64,000 bases of DNA. It comes from Chloroflexota bacterium. GTDB lineage: Bacteria > Chloroflexota > UBA11872 > VXOZ01. Of this stretch, positions 44,401-50,945 are shown one piece after another. Every line of letters begins with the position of its first letter. Position 1 is the stretch's first letter. The translations under genes were made by a program, and so were the position numbers. The notes under the pieces are model-generated. The model had not been told where the DNA came from, made no database searches, and saw nothing but the letters and a program-made list of their open reading frames with translations. The stretch covers positions 33,118 through 97,117 of the forward strand of contig JAPOQA010000039.1 of assembly GCA_026710945.1 (NCBI GenBank). The letters run 5' to 3'.

Positions 44401-45264
44401 TCACACTCGGCCTTCCGCAGCCTTTTCTTGGGCAAGTTTGACCTTCTGCCAGTCATAGTCGATGACAGGGTAGAACTTCTCCGGAAATTCGACGCGCCAG
44501 ATCTGCTTGCGAATGATGAAGTTATCCGGCTCGATCTGCAAGGCCTGCCGCCATGAGGCGAGCGCCTCGGAAGTCTGCCCAAGTTGTTGCAGCGCGGTGC
44601 CCAGACCGAAGGCGGCATTGGCAGAATCACCGTCTAGCTCAAATGCCCGTCGAAATGCCTCAGCCGCGTGCTCGTTCTCGCCCTCTTGCAGCAGGGCCTC
44701 CGCGAGGCCGAGCTGCATGTGCGGATCGTCGCCTTGGGATGCCGCCTGCTCCAACATGACTTCGACTTCAAACGACTGCTGCGCGACCGTCGGCGTGGCG
44801 GGTACGTCGCCGGCAGGAGTTGCCAGCAGCGTCTCAAGCTGCGCCACTACGTCCTTGCGGTCAACGCTAAAGCCCGTGAAGAGTTGAAAGCGAATGATGC
44901 CCGTTTCATCCACGTAAACACCGTTGGGCACCGCCGTGAAACCGAAGAGGCGGAACAAGAGGCCGCTGGCGTCTACAAACGTGGGAAACGTGACACCGGA
45001 CGCTTCCACGAACGCGCGTGGCTTTTCCACGCCGCCGCCGTCCATAGCTACAGAGAGCATCTGGAAGTTGTCGCCCGCGTGCTTTTCCGCAAATTGTTGC
45101 CAACCTGGCAACTGATCGCGGCAACCTCACCACGAGGCCCACATGTACAACAGGACTCTCTTGCCCCGAAACTGGCTCCACGACCAGCGTTTGCCGTACA
45201 CGTCCGGCAGACTGAAGTCCGGAGATTCCATACCCACTTCGGGTCGCTGTAAAGTTACGCTCAC
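44401..45264 (-). CDS. Redoxin-TPR protein with in-frame UGA (probable selenoprotein)
   Basis: Full reading from GTG 45264 gives 287 residues if UGA at 45129-45127 is read as selenocysteine (Sec46). AAAGGAG lies eight bases before the GTG. The N-terminus is a clear redoxin (GMESPDFSLPDVYGKRWSW, RGKRVLLYMWASW) and the UGA falls exactly where the redox Cys belongs: WASW-U-GC-RDQLPGWQ, with Cys48 as resolving partner. After the thioredoxin fold come TPR-like repeats (about 175-265). Fourteen bases after UGA starts a perfect 7-base-pair hairpin with a GGT loop, listed separately. Standard gene calling would truncate it to start at 45111 and lose the active site. Alternative: a nonsense mutation or base error. 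Confidence 0.8.
45096..45112 (-). promoter_or_regulatory. Bacterial SECIS-like element after UGA
   Basis: On the minus strand GTTGCCAGGTTGGCAAC folds as a perfect 7-base-pair stem (GTTGCCA/TGGCAAC) with loop GGT. The loop starts 22 bases after the UGA. Known bacterial SECIS elements are hairpins just 3' of UGA with a small apical loop beginning with G, and the E. coli fdhF minimal element is also 17 bases with AGGU at the loop. It is coding sequence as well. Confidence 0.7.
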
Positions 45265-46008
45265 CTTGATAACTCCTTTGCCTCTCGATCGTGTTTGCCG
45301 CCACTCTCACAAGGCGGTAAGGAACTGACTTGTACCAGTCTGAACAACCTTGGGTGAGTCGGCAAGGCAAGCGGAAATGAGTCGGATTAGGACTCGCTCT
45401 CACCCTGGCTGTCTCTTCGCGAGAGTGGGAACTCTTGACTCGTCGCGGTGGGCTGAATGCCCCAAGTAAAGCGATTCAGTTCCCTACTCCAACCCTTAGG
45501 ATTTTCCTCCGCGAGAACTGCTCTCCTGCGTTGCATTGGCCTGAAATTTGGAGCAATTCACCGCACTCCCGCCGAGTTTCTGCCGGCGTACCCGCACCCG
45601 CTGCGCACGAAGCCCAAGCGTTAGCACCATGCTATACCCCGCCGTGGAGGAAGGGCAAGTTGCTCTCAGGGTTAGAACGCTGCACTAAGAGTAGGCAGGC
45701 CAGAGCTTGGATTGAACTCTCACGCAACATTCGTGGACACTCCTAACGTTGTGTGGCGGTCCCTTTGTACCATTGCCAGATTTGTGAATTCGCACATTCG
45801 GCCAAGCCGATTACGATGGAATTTCTGGATGTCAGCAAGCTGTCAACCAGGTCACCCGTTTCAGTCGCGCTCTCGGGCGGTAGAGTTGCTCAATTTCCCG
45901 CAAGTGTTTCCGCGGAAGGTCCGCGGCCGGCCTGTAACTTAGCTTCTACTTAGGTTGCGTAGATACAATTAACGTACCGAGGCGACTAAGTGACTGGAGA
46001 AGGAGCGG
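45265..46008. other. Gene-poor gap with a decayed tRNA copy
   Basis: No credible protein gene in 744 bases; open frames here have no family features. It contains the decayed tRNA-Val copy at 45611-45735, and AAGGAG before the SOUL gene. Confidence 0.55.
45611..45735 (+). pseudogene. Decayed copy of the tRNA-Val(GAC) promoter and gene
   Basis: AGCGTTAGCACCATGCTATAC followed by CCCGCC and AGGGCAAGT, then GCTC and GGTTAGAACGC, parallels the promoter, acceptor and D arm of the tRNA-Val genes at 46816 and 49996. The -10-like TATACC is 42 or so bases into the block. From the anticodon arm onward it no longer folds as a tRNA, and the 3' acceptor strand is absent. Boundaries approximate. Confidence 0.5.
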
Positions 46009-46725
46009 ATGATGTCAAGATACAGGAGACTGGCAGTGGCACTCGTATTCGTTCTCTTACTTGGGTCGGGAGTCTTCTTCCTCAGGTCTTTCGTCTTTGG
46101 CTCGTTGTTTGGCAGCGCGTACGAAGAGCCCGCGCACGAAGTCGTATTGAAAGACGGCAACATCGAGATTCGCAGGTACGAGCCGTACGTGGTTGCTGAG
46201 ATTTCTGCTACCGGGTCGTTCGACCGGGCGACGAATAGTTCCTTCAGTCCGCTGTTCAGGTATATATCGGGCAATAATCGCAGCCGCGAGAACATTGACA
46301 TGACCACGCCGGTATTGGTGGAACCTTCCGGTCGGGCAAAATCGGAAAAGCTCGCCATGACGGTGCCGGTCTTGGTGGAGCCGAGAGCCACCGGTGAAAG
46401 CGCGGACGGACAGAGGCTGGCCGGAGCAGAGATTGAAGCCTGGACGATGGCGTTTGTGCTCCCCGCGGGCTACACGGCCGAGACGGCTCCCCTCCCCACC
46501 AATAGTAGCGTGACAATTCGCGAGATTGCAGCGCGCGAGGTCGCCAGCATTCGCTTCAACGGGAGGCTGTCGAACCAGAGCGCCGAGACCCAGCGGGCAA
46601 AACTGGAATACTGGCTGCACGCACAAGGTCTGGAGCACCAAGGCGATTGGAGAATTGCGACGTATGATCCTCCGTTCACCATTCCCTGGTTCCGCCGCAA
46701 CGAGGTGCTGGTAACGTTGCGCTAG
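46009..46725 (+). CDS. SOUL-family heme-binding protein
   Basis: 238 residues. One N-terminal membrane segment (about 8-30) would place the domain outside the cytoplasmic membrane. The SOUL/HEBP core is visible: YEVVLKDGNIEIRRYEPYVVAEI-like N-terminal strand (VVLKDGNIEIRRYEPYVVAE), FSPLFRYISGNNRSRENIDMTTPVLVE and TMAFVLPAGYTAETAPLPTN. The family binds heme or other porphyrins; its bacterial role is unclear. ATG at 46009 follows AAGGAG. It lies between the decayed and the first intact tRNA-Val(GAC) copies. Confidence 0.9.
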   Translation: MMSRYRRLAVALVFVLLLGSGVFFLRSFVFGSLFGSAYEEPAHEVVLKDGNIEIRRYEPYVVAEISATGSFDRATNSSFSPLFRYISGNNRSRENIDMTTPVLVEPSGRAKSEKLAMTVPVLVEPRATGESADGQRLAGAEIEAWTMAFVLPAGYTAETAPLPTNSSVTIREIAAREVASIRFNGRLSNQSAETQRAKLEYWLHAQGLEHQGDWRIATYDPPFTIPWFRRNEVLVTLR

Positions 46726-46772
46726 GCAATTGACAGTTGCAGACAACAAGCCTGCCGCCCCGCCGCTGCCGA

Positions 46773-46801
46773 TTGTCCGGGCGGTAGGCGCATGCTATAC
46801 T
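46773..46801 (+). promoter_or_regulatory. Promoter of tRNA-Val(GAC), first copy
   Basis: TTGTCC (46773-46778), 17-base spacer, TATACT (46796-46801), 14 bases before the tRNA. The same arrangement (TTGCCC, 17 bases, TATACT) precedes the second copy at about 49954-49982. Confidence 0.6.
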
Positions 46802-46815
46802 CCGCTATAGAAGCA

Positions 46816-46892
46816 GGGCAAGTAGCTCAGCCGGTTAGAGCGCCACGTTGACATCGTGGAGGTCGGAGGTTCAAGTCCTCTCTTGCCCACCA
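46816..46892 (+). tRNA. tRNA-Val (anticodon GAC), first copy
   Basis: Acceptor GGGCAAG pairs fully with CTTGCCC; D arm GCTC...GAGC; anticodon stem CCACG/CGTGG around TTGACAT; T arm GGAGGTTCAAGTCCTCT. CCA encoded. Likely the functional copy. Confidence 0.95.
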
Positions 46893-47306
46893 GTTCATAG
46901 CAAAGACCTGAAGGGACTCGAACTATTCCACGGTTGCATTTGACCAGACTTGACCTGTGGTTCCGCCGACAGTGGCGGCTGACCATTTTGAGATAGTTTC
47001 CCAGGGATGTGACAATACGGAGGGTAAGAACGGAACCGTGTAAGGGAAGTTAGAGGGGCGCCCGCTCGAAAGCAAATCTTGGACGCCACTCAAGTGCATG
47101 TCTGCTGTCTTGGCATGACCTCGGTTACAGAGATCGAAACCAGGTTATTGCGATTGGTCCTCCAGAGTGGCAAGGTAGGTATTGAGTTGCCGACTCTTGG
47201 TGGACCATTGAGGCGGTCGACGTAGGCTAGAAACAGGGCCTGGAAGGAACATGGCATAAAGGCTCTTGCCATTGATTCCAGAAAACATGTAACAGGGAGA
47301 CAACTC
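46893..47306. other. Gap after first tRNA-Val(GAC)
   Basis: Left part of the segment bracketed by the two tRNA copies. No integrase or other mobility gene is visible, as might have been expected here. GGGAGA near its right end is the ribosome site of the PhyH gene. Confidence 0.5.
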
Positions 47307-48044
47307 ATGAACGACCACGAGCGCTACATGTTCGACCTTCAAGGCTACCTTGTTGTGCCGGGAGCATTGTCACCTGAGAAGATCGCCCAGCTCAACAGCG
47401 TGCTCGACGAGCACATCGCCGCTGAGTGGCCTACAGATATGCGCACCCACAGGTTTGAGCCCCTGCTCGACTGGTCCAAGGACTACCGCGACCTAATAGA
47501 CAATCCGGCCATCACACCCTACCTGGCCGAACTGCTTGGCGATCAGTTCAGGCTCGACCACGTTTATCTCGATGTCATCAGGTCAGGCAAGGGCCCGATC
47601 GGGACAAGCCTCCACGGCGGTGGTGCCCCCTTCAAGCCCATGTTCTACTACCGCTTCCAGAACGGGATGATGCATAACGGCCTATCCGTGGTTGCCTACA
47701 ATCTGAAGGATGTTGGCCCCATGGACGGCGGCTTCGGCTGCGTGCCAGGCTCTCACAAGAGCAACTACAAGTTCCCCGAAGAGTGGAAAGAGATGGACGA
47801 GCCGGGCCCTTTCGTGGAGCGGGTAACCGGACCCGCCGGCACCGCCATCATCTTCACCGAGTCCCTTACCCACGGCACCCTTCCCTGGAACGGCGCTGAC
47901 GAGCGCCGCACCATCTTCTTCAAGTACAGCCCGCACCCGCTCTCATGGTCGGCCAGCTACCTGGACCCCAATGACTATGCAGACCTGACCGATTCCCAGC
48001 GCGCCATCCTTGAAGGCCCGAACGCTCGGTACCCAACGAGATAG
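47307..48044 (+). CDS. PhyH-family Fe(II)/2-oxoglutarate dioxygenase
   Basis: 245 residues of the phytanoyl-CoA dioxygenase superfamily, expected to hydroxylate or otherwise oxidise a small molecule with O2 and 2-oxoglutarate. FDLQGYLVVPGAL is the usual N-terminus; GGFGCVPGSHKSNYK is the family block. The metal site is His103 in LHGGG and His189 in SLTHGTLPW, with an Arg (ERR, about 200) for 2-oxoglutarate. The first motif reads HGG, so the usual Asp of HxD is not evident. GGGAGA precedes the ATG. It lies inside the tRNA-bracketed segment and has more C-rich codons than the cassette to its right. Confidence 0.9.
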   Translation: MNDHERYMFDLQGYLVVPGALSPEKIAQLNSVLDEHIAAEWPTDMRTHRFEPLLDWSKDYRDLIDNPAITPYLAELLGDQFRLDHVYLDVIRSGKGPIGTSLHGGGAPFKPMFYYRFQNGMMHNGLSVVAYNLKDVGPMDGGFGCVPGSHKSNYKFPEEWKEMDEPGPFVERVTGPAGTAIIFTESLTHGTLPWNGADERRTIFFKYSPHPLSWSASYLDPNDYADLTDSQRAILEGPNARYPTR

Positions 48045-48283
48045 GCCCACTTGATCTGCCCCTCAACCATCTGCCCAGGTCACTTTCTCTTGAAGCGCAA
48101 GAGAATTCCGTAGGCGTAGTCCTTGAGATACTCGTCCATGTCCCCGGCGAAAGTGGCGAAGGCATCGGCGCTATCCAGGAGATTCCGTCGCTCAGCCGGT
48201 TGCGGGCCCGGTGCAGGGCTCTCGATGGGCTCAAGGCGCAGCCTCAGTCCCAAATGGACAGCGGTACTAGCTGTCGTCATCTT

Positions 48284-48605
48284 CTACAGGAGATCCTCGC
48301 CCGAAGGCGTACTCCTCGCCTGGTGAACTTCCTGTCCAGAAACTCGTCCAGTTTCCTCCGGTTCAGCACCGTGCGGCCGCTGGCGCTGGCGCAGCACGCG
48401 AAACTTGAACGACCACGCGGGCTGCGCCGCGGGCGTGTGTTTGATTTCGAGTGCGTAGCCGGGCGGGTCTAAAGCGAGTTCCACGGTGTGGACGATCGTC
48501 AAGAGCGTGAGGGCGATCTCGACCTCGGCGAAATTGCTGCCCAGGCAGCGATGGGTTCCCAAGCCGAAGGGAGCAAAGGTGCCCGGTTCGTGGATTGGTG
48601 CATGT
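48284..48605 (-). pseudogene. Cytochrome P450 C-terminal remnant joined to a PLD-ATPase 3' remnant
   Basis: Reading from about 48605, PIHEPGTFAPFGLGTHRCLG is the P450 heme loop (FxxGxHxCxG with its Cys), followed by a normal P450 C-terminus to WSFKFRVL near 48400. An in-frame TGA just upstream and the lack of about 350 preceding residues show a truncated gene. At the end of the P450 part another frame reads SGRTVLNRRKLDEFL (about 48385-48330), nearly the same as GGRTVLNRRELEEFLG near the C-terminus of the PLD-ATPase at 53449-55506. So two broken genes are joined here by deletion or recombination. Confidence 0.75.
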
Positions 48606-48979
48606 CACGGATGCAGCTAATGGCCAACATCCATCGGTGGCTTGTAGCCAATCTCTAGTCGCAGTGTAGGGCTAGAGGATCTCAGATAGAAACCTCCCTT
48701 CGAAAAGTTCGCAGTTCAGTCCTACACGGCCCACCACGCGTACCGTATTCATACCTCCTCACCCTCTGTGGTTGCCGTTCTTGCATCGGAGTTCATGGCC
48801 GATGGGAACGGCGCTTGCTGTTTCAAGAGAAGAGAAATAGTCCGCGGTGACGCTCTGTCCAAGCCCGTCTTGGTTGCCGCAATACCGGGGGGTTGACATG
48901 CTTCCGTTGGGAGCCAACTTCCATTCGCCGCCTGCGCTAAGTATTGCATATTGGTAACAAATACGTTACCATATATTGC
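48606..48979. other. Gap inside the tRNA-bracketed segment
   Basis: No gene recognised. GTTCAGTCCTACACGGCCCA and the following CCA (48714-48736) resemble the T arm, acceptor strand and CCA end of a tRNA, but no body can be folded upstream. Confidence 0.4.
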
Positions 48980-49434
48980 ATGATCGAGATCAGAGAATAC
49001 GTCGATAAGCGGGGACGCAGTCCATTCGGCCGCTGGTTCGACGGTCTCGACGCCGGGGCGGCTACCCGGGTGCGGACGGCCCTCGCCCGCATGAAGGCTG
49101 GGAATCTCTCCAACGTCAGAGGCGTTGGCAGAGGAGTGCTGGAGTGCCGCATAGACGTCGGCCCAGGCTTCAGGCTCTACCTCGGCCTAGAACTTGCCTC
49201 ACAAATATGTCGCTCTGCGTAAACCTGCCCTTCGACAGGCTCAGGGCGAACGGAAAAGGCGAAAATCCGTTCATGCTGAGCCTGTCGAAGCACGAGTCGG
49301 CTTGTCGCTGATTTATGTGATAGCCTCTGGTAATCCTTCTCGGAGGTGGAACGAAAGCGCGCCAGCAGAGGGACATCGAAAATGCCCGCGAACTCTGGCG
49401 AGAGTACACGCGCCGCAAGCAGCAGGAGGCGTGA
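48980..49434 (+). pseudogene. HigB/RelE-like toxin gene split by a palindromic repeat
   Basis: The 5' part (ATG 48980) reads MIEIREYVDKRGRSPFGRWF and on to GPGFRLYLG, matching phage-derived Gp49-like/HigB toxins, then runs into unrelated codons and stops at 49222. The missing C-terminus resumes in another frame at about 49327: LVILLGGGTKARQQRDIENA and on to REYTRRKQQEA, stop at 49434. About 130 bases between, holding the palindrome at 49230-49290, were inserted. The insertion shifts the frame, so no full toxin can be made. The antitoxin gene starts three bases after the stop. Confidence 0.8.
49227..49293. repeat. REP-like palindrome inserted in the toxin gene
   Basis: CTTCGACAGGCTCAG (about 49230-49244) pairs with CTGAGCCTGTCGAAG (about 49276-49290); the inner GAACGG and CCGTTC also pair, with a 3-base mismatch between the stems. 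CTTCGACAGGCTCAG-type palindromes are widespread dispersed repeats in bacterial genomes. Only this copy is seen in the window. Confidence 0.8.
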
Positions 49435-49437
49435 AAG

Positions 49438-49755
49438 ATGCCGCTCACCCGTGACTTCAAGGAGACCGTGCAGACCCGCGCCGAGCGCGACCAGGAATTT
49501 CGCGAAGGGTTGCTAAAGGAAGGTGTCGAGTGCCTGCTTGCCGGGGACGTCGATACGGGCAAGATCGTCCTGCGTGACTACATCAATGCCACCGTTGGGT
49601 TCGAGGAGCTTGGTTCCCTGACCGGCAAGCCGCCCAAAAGTCTGATGCGCATGTTCGGGCCGTCCGGCAACCCCCATGCTCGCAATCTCTTCGAGGTCAT
49701 CAGCCGCATCCAGCAGCATGAAGGTGTCCAACTCGAAGTGAACGCCGTTCGGTAA
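49438..49755 (+). CDS. HigA-like antitoxin (helix-turn-helix)
   Basis: 105 residues, intact. The protein begins PLTRDFKETVQTRAERDQEF, typical of antitoxins paired with Gp49-like toxins. TVGFEELGSLTGKPPKSLMR is the helix-turn-helix, and FGPSGNPHARNLFEVISRIQ the closing helices. It would neutralise the toxin and repress the operon. GCAGGAGGCG, overlapping the toxin 3' end, serves as ribosome site, so the pair was translationally coupled. Here it is an orphan because the toxin gene is broken. Confidence 0.87.
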   Translation: MPLTRDFKETVQTRAERDQEFREGLLKEGVECLLAGDVDTGKIVLRDYINATVGFEELGSLTGKPPKSLMRMFGPSGNPHARNLFEVISRIQQHEGVQLEVNAVR

Positions 49756-49803
49756 TCGGCAGGTCTCCGGCTGAACCGCGCGGTTAGGATCGGAAAGGAA
49801 CCC

Positions 49804-49947
49804 ATGCTCACACCATCTTTGGTTGCCGAGGGCTATCGCATTGACCACTTTGGCAATGTGGCCACCACAACTTACGTGGATCTGCGCGAGCCTGCGGCGC
49901 AACACCCCATCCCCGCGCTGCCGGATTCTGAGTTCTTGCGCAGGTAG
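49804..49947 (+). CDS. Small ORF, 47 codons, unknown
   Basis: ATG at 49804 follows GGAAAGGAACCC, a fair ribosome site. The product starts MLTPSLVAEGYRIDHFGNVA and ends PALPDSEFLRR. I recognise no family. It may be a real small protein or the remnant of a larger gene in this decayed region. Confidence 0.3.
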   Translation: MLTPSLVAEGYRIDHFGNVATTTYVDLREPAAQHPIPALPDSEFLRR

Positions 49948-49995
49948 CCCAATTGCCCAGGCGTTAGTCCCCTGCTATACTCCGCCATAGCAGCA

Positions 49996-50072
49996 GGACA
50001 AGTAGCTCAGCCGGTTAGAGCGCCACGTTGACATCGTGGAGGTCGGAGGTTCAAGTCCTCTCTTGCCCACCA
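49996..50072 (+). tRNA. tRNA-Val (anticodon GAC), second copy with acceptor mismatch
   Basis: Identical to the copy at 46816-46892 except base 3: GGACAAG instead of GGGCAAG. The 3' strand is still CTTGCCC, so an A-C mismatch appears in the acceptor stem. Its promoter (TTGCCC, 17 bases, TATACT) is also duplicated. It may be weakly functional or a fresh pseudogene. Confidence 0.85.
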
Positions 50073-50141
50073 GCAAAGCATGTCTCACCTTATGATAGAC
50101 ATGCGTCGAATTAAGAATAGTGAGTGAGGAAAGAAACACGC

Positions 50142-50945
50142 ATGGATAGCTTTGAGCAGGCCTTTAGTGATACGGAAAAAGCGGCGGATTCAGCTCTAAA
50201 GTCTGCAAATGACTTGACAAAGCAGGTCAAGGCGTTGCAGAAGGCGGCCAAAGATGGCAACATTACCGCAATCAAGAATTCGTGCCAGAACCTTGATTCT
50301 GTGTTGGCTTTGTTGCGGCAAGAGGTGGCCAATGCGGTTCGAACGTGGCCGTACACGGATGAAGAAGAGGTGATGTATTTAGAGAACGGCTATTTTGACG
50401 AGCTTCGCCAGGCTACTGAAGAAAAGGGACTGGATACCTTCGAACAGGACGGTCGGCTGATCTCACCGCCGTCTGTGGTACGGGTTTTGCCTGGAGACCG
50501 AGCTGTGAGAGTTGATAGAAAAAAGATATCGACGTTGAGGCCTTCCCACCTTGCGGAGATGCTGGTGAAAAATAGTAAGAAACCGCCTCGATTTAGAGCG
50601 GATGCCTTTCTGGAGTCTCTGCACAAGACGTATGCACTTGTATCGGGTGAGCAGTCTCCTAAACAATTGATGCCTAGTCGCTCTGGCCCGGCCGTGCCAT
50701 TAGCCAAGATTTATGAGGCATTGACGCTGTTGCCTGGAGTCAGCCTTCACTATATGGATAAGACAGACTTTGCCAGGGGAATCTATGTTTTAGAGACTCA
50801 GGGTCCATTCCGCACGAAGAAGGGTGCGCGCGTATCCTTTCCGGCGTCTACAGGCACGAAGAGCGGGCGGAGTACCTTTCAGTTTGTCGGTCCTGAGGGC
50901 CAAGTTATTCGATACTACGCAATCCAGTTTATTGGAGGCGATTAG
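50142..50945 (+). CDS. Cassette protein A: N-terminal coiled coil, unknown
   Basis: 267 residues; unknown. ATG at 50142 follows GAGGAAAG by eight bases. The first 80 residues are strongly helical and probably a coiled coil (EQAFSDTEKAADSALKSAND, LTKQVKALQKAAKDGN). Then comes EEEVMYLENGYFDELRQATE, a central VVRVLPGDRAVRVDRKKIS strand block and a C-terminal beta-rich part (GARVSFPASTG, TFQFVGPEGQVIRYY). No enzyme motif is seen. The stop TAG overlaps the GTG of the next gene by one base (TAGTG), so the two are translationally coupled. It may be the adaptor or recognition subunit of the cassette. Codon use is AT-richer than in the flanks. Confidence 0.7.
   Translation: MDSFEQAFSDTEKAADSALKSANDLTKQVKALQKAAKDGNITAIKNSCQNLDSVLALLRQEVANAVRTWPYTDEEEVMYLENGYFDELRQATEEKGLDTFEQDGRLISPPSVVRVLPGDRAVRVDRKKISTLRPSHLAEMLVKNSKKPPRFRADAFLESLHKTYALVSGEQSPKQLMPSRSGPAVPLAKIYEALTLLPGVSLHYMDKTDFARGIYVLETQGPFRTKKGARVSFPASTGTKSGRSTFQFVGPEGQVIRYYAIQFIGGD

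Noticed and set aside
44401..45111. Shorter version of the redoxin gene starting at TTG 45111
   Set aside because: It begins after the redox centre and has no ribosome site; the frame upstream through the UGA has both the fold and the start signals.
45435..45746. 103-codon plus-strand frame in the gap before the SOUL gene
   Set aside because: It has no family features and runs across the decayed tRNA copy.
46795..46986. Minus-strand frame reading VGKRGLEPPTSTMSTWRSNR
   Set aside because: It is the antisense translation of the tRNA-Val gene, a well-known spurious protein in databases.
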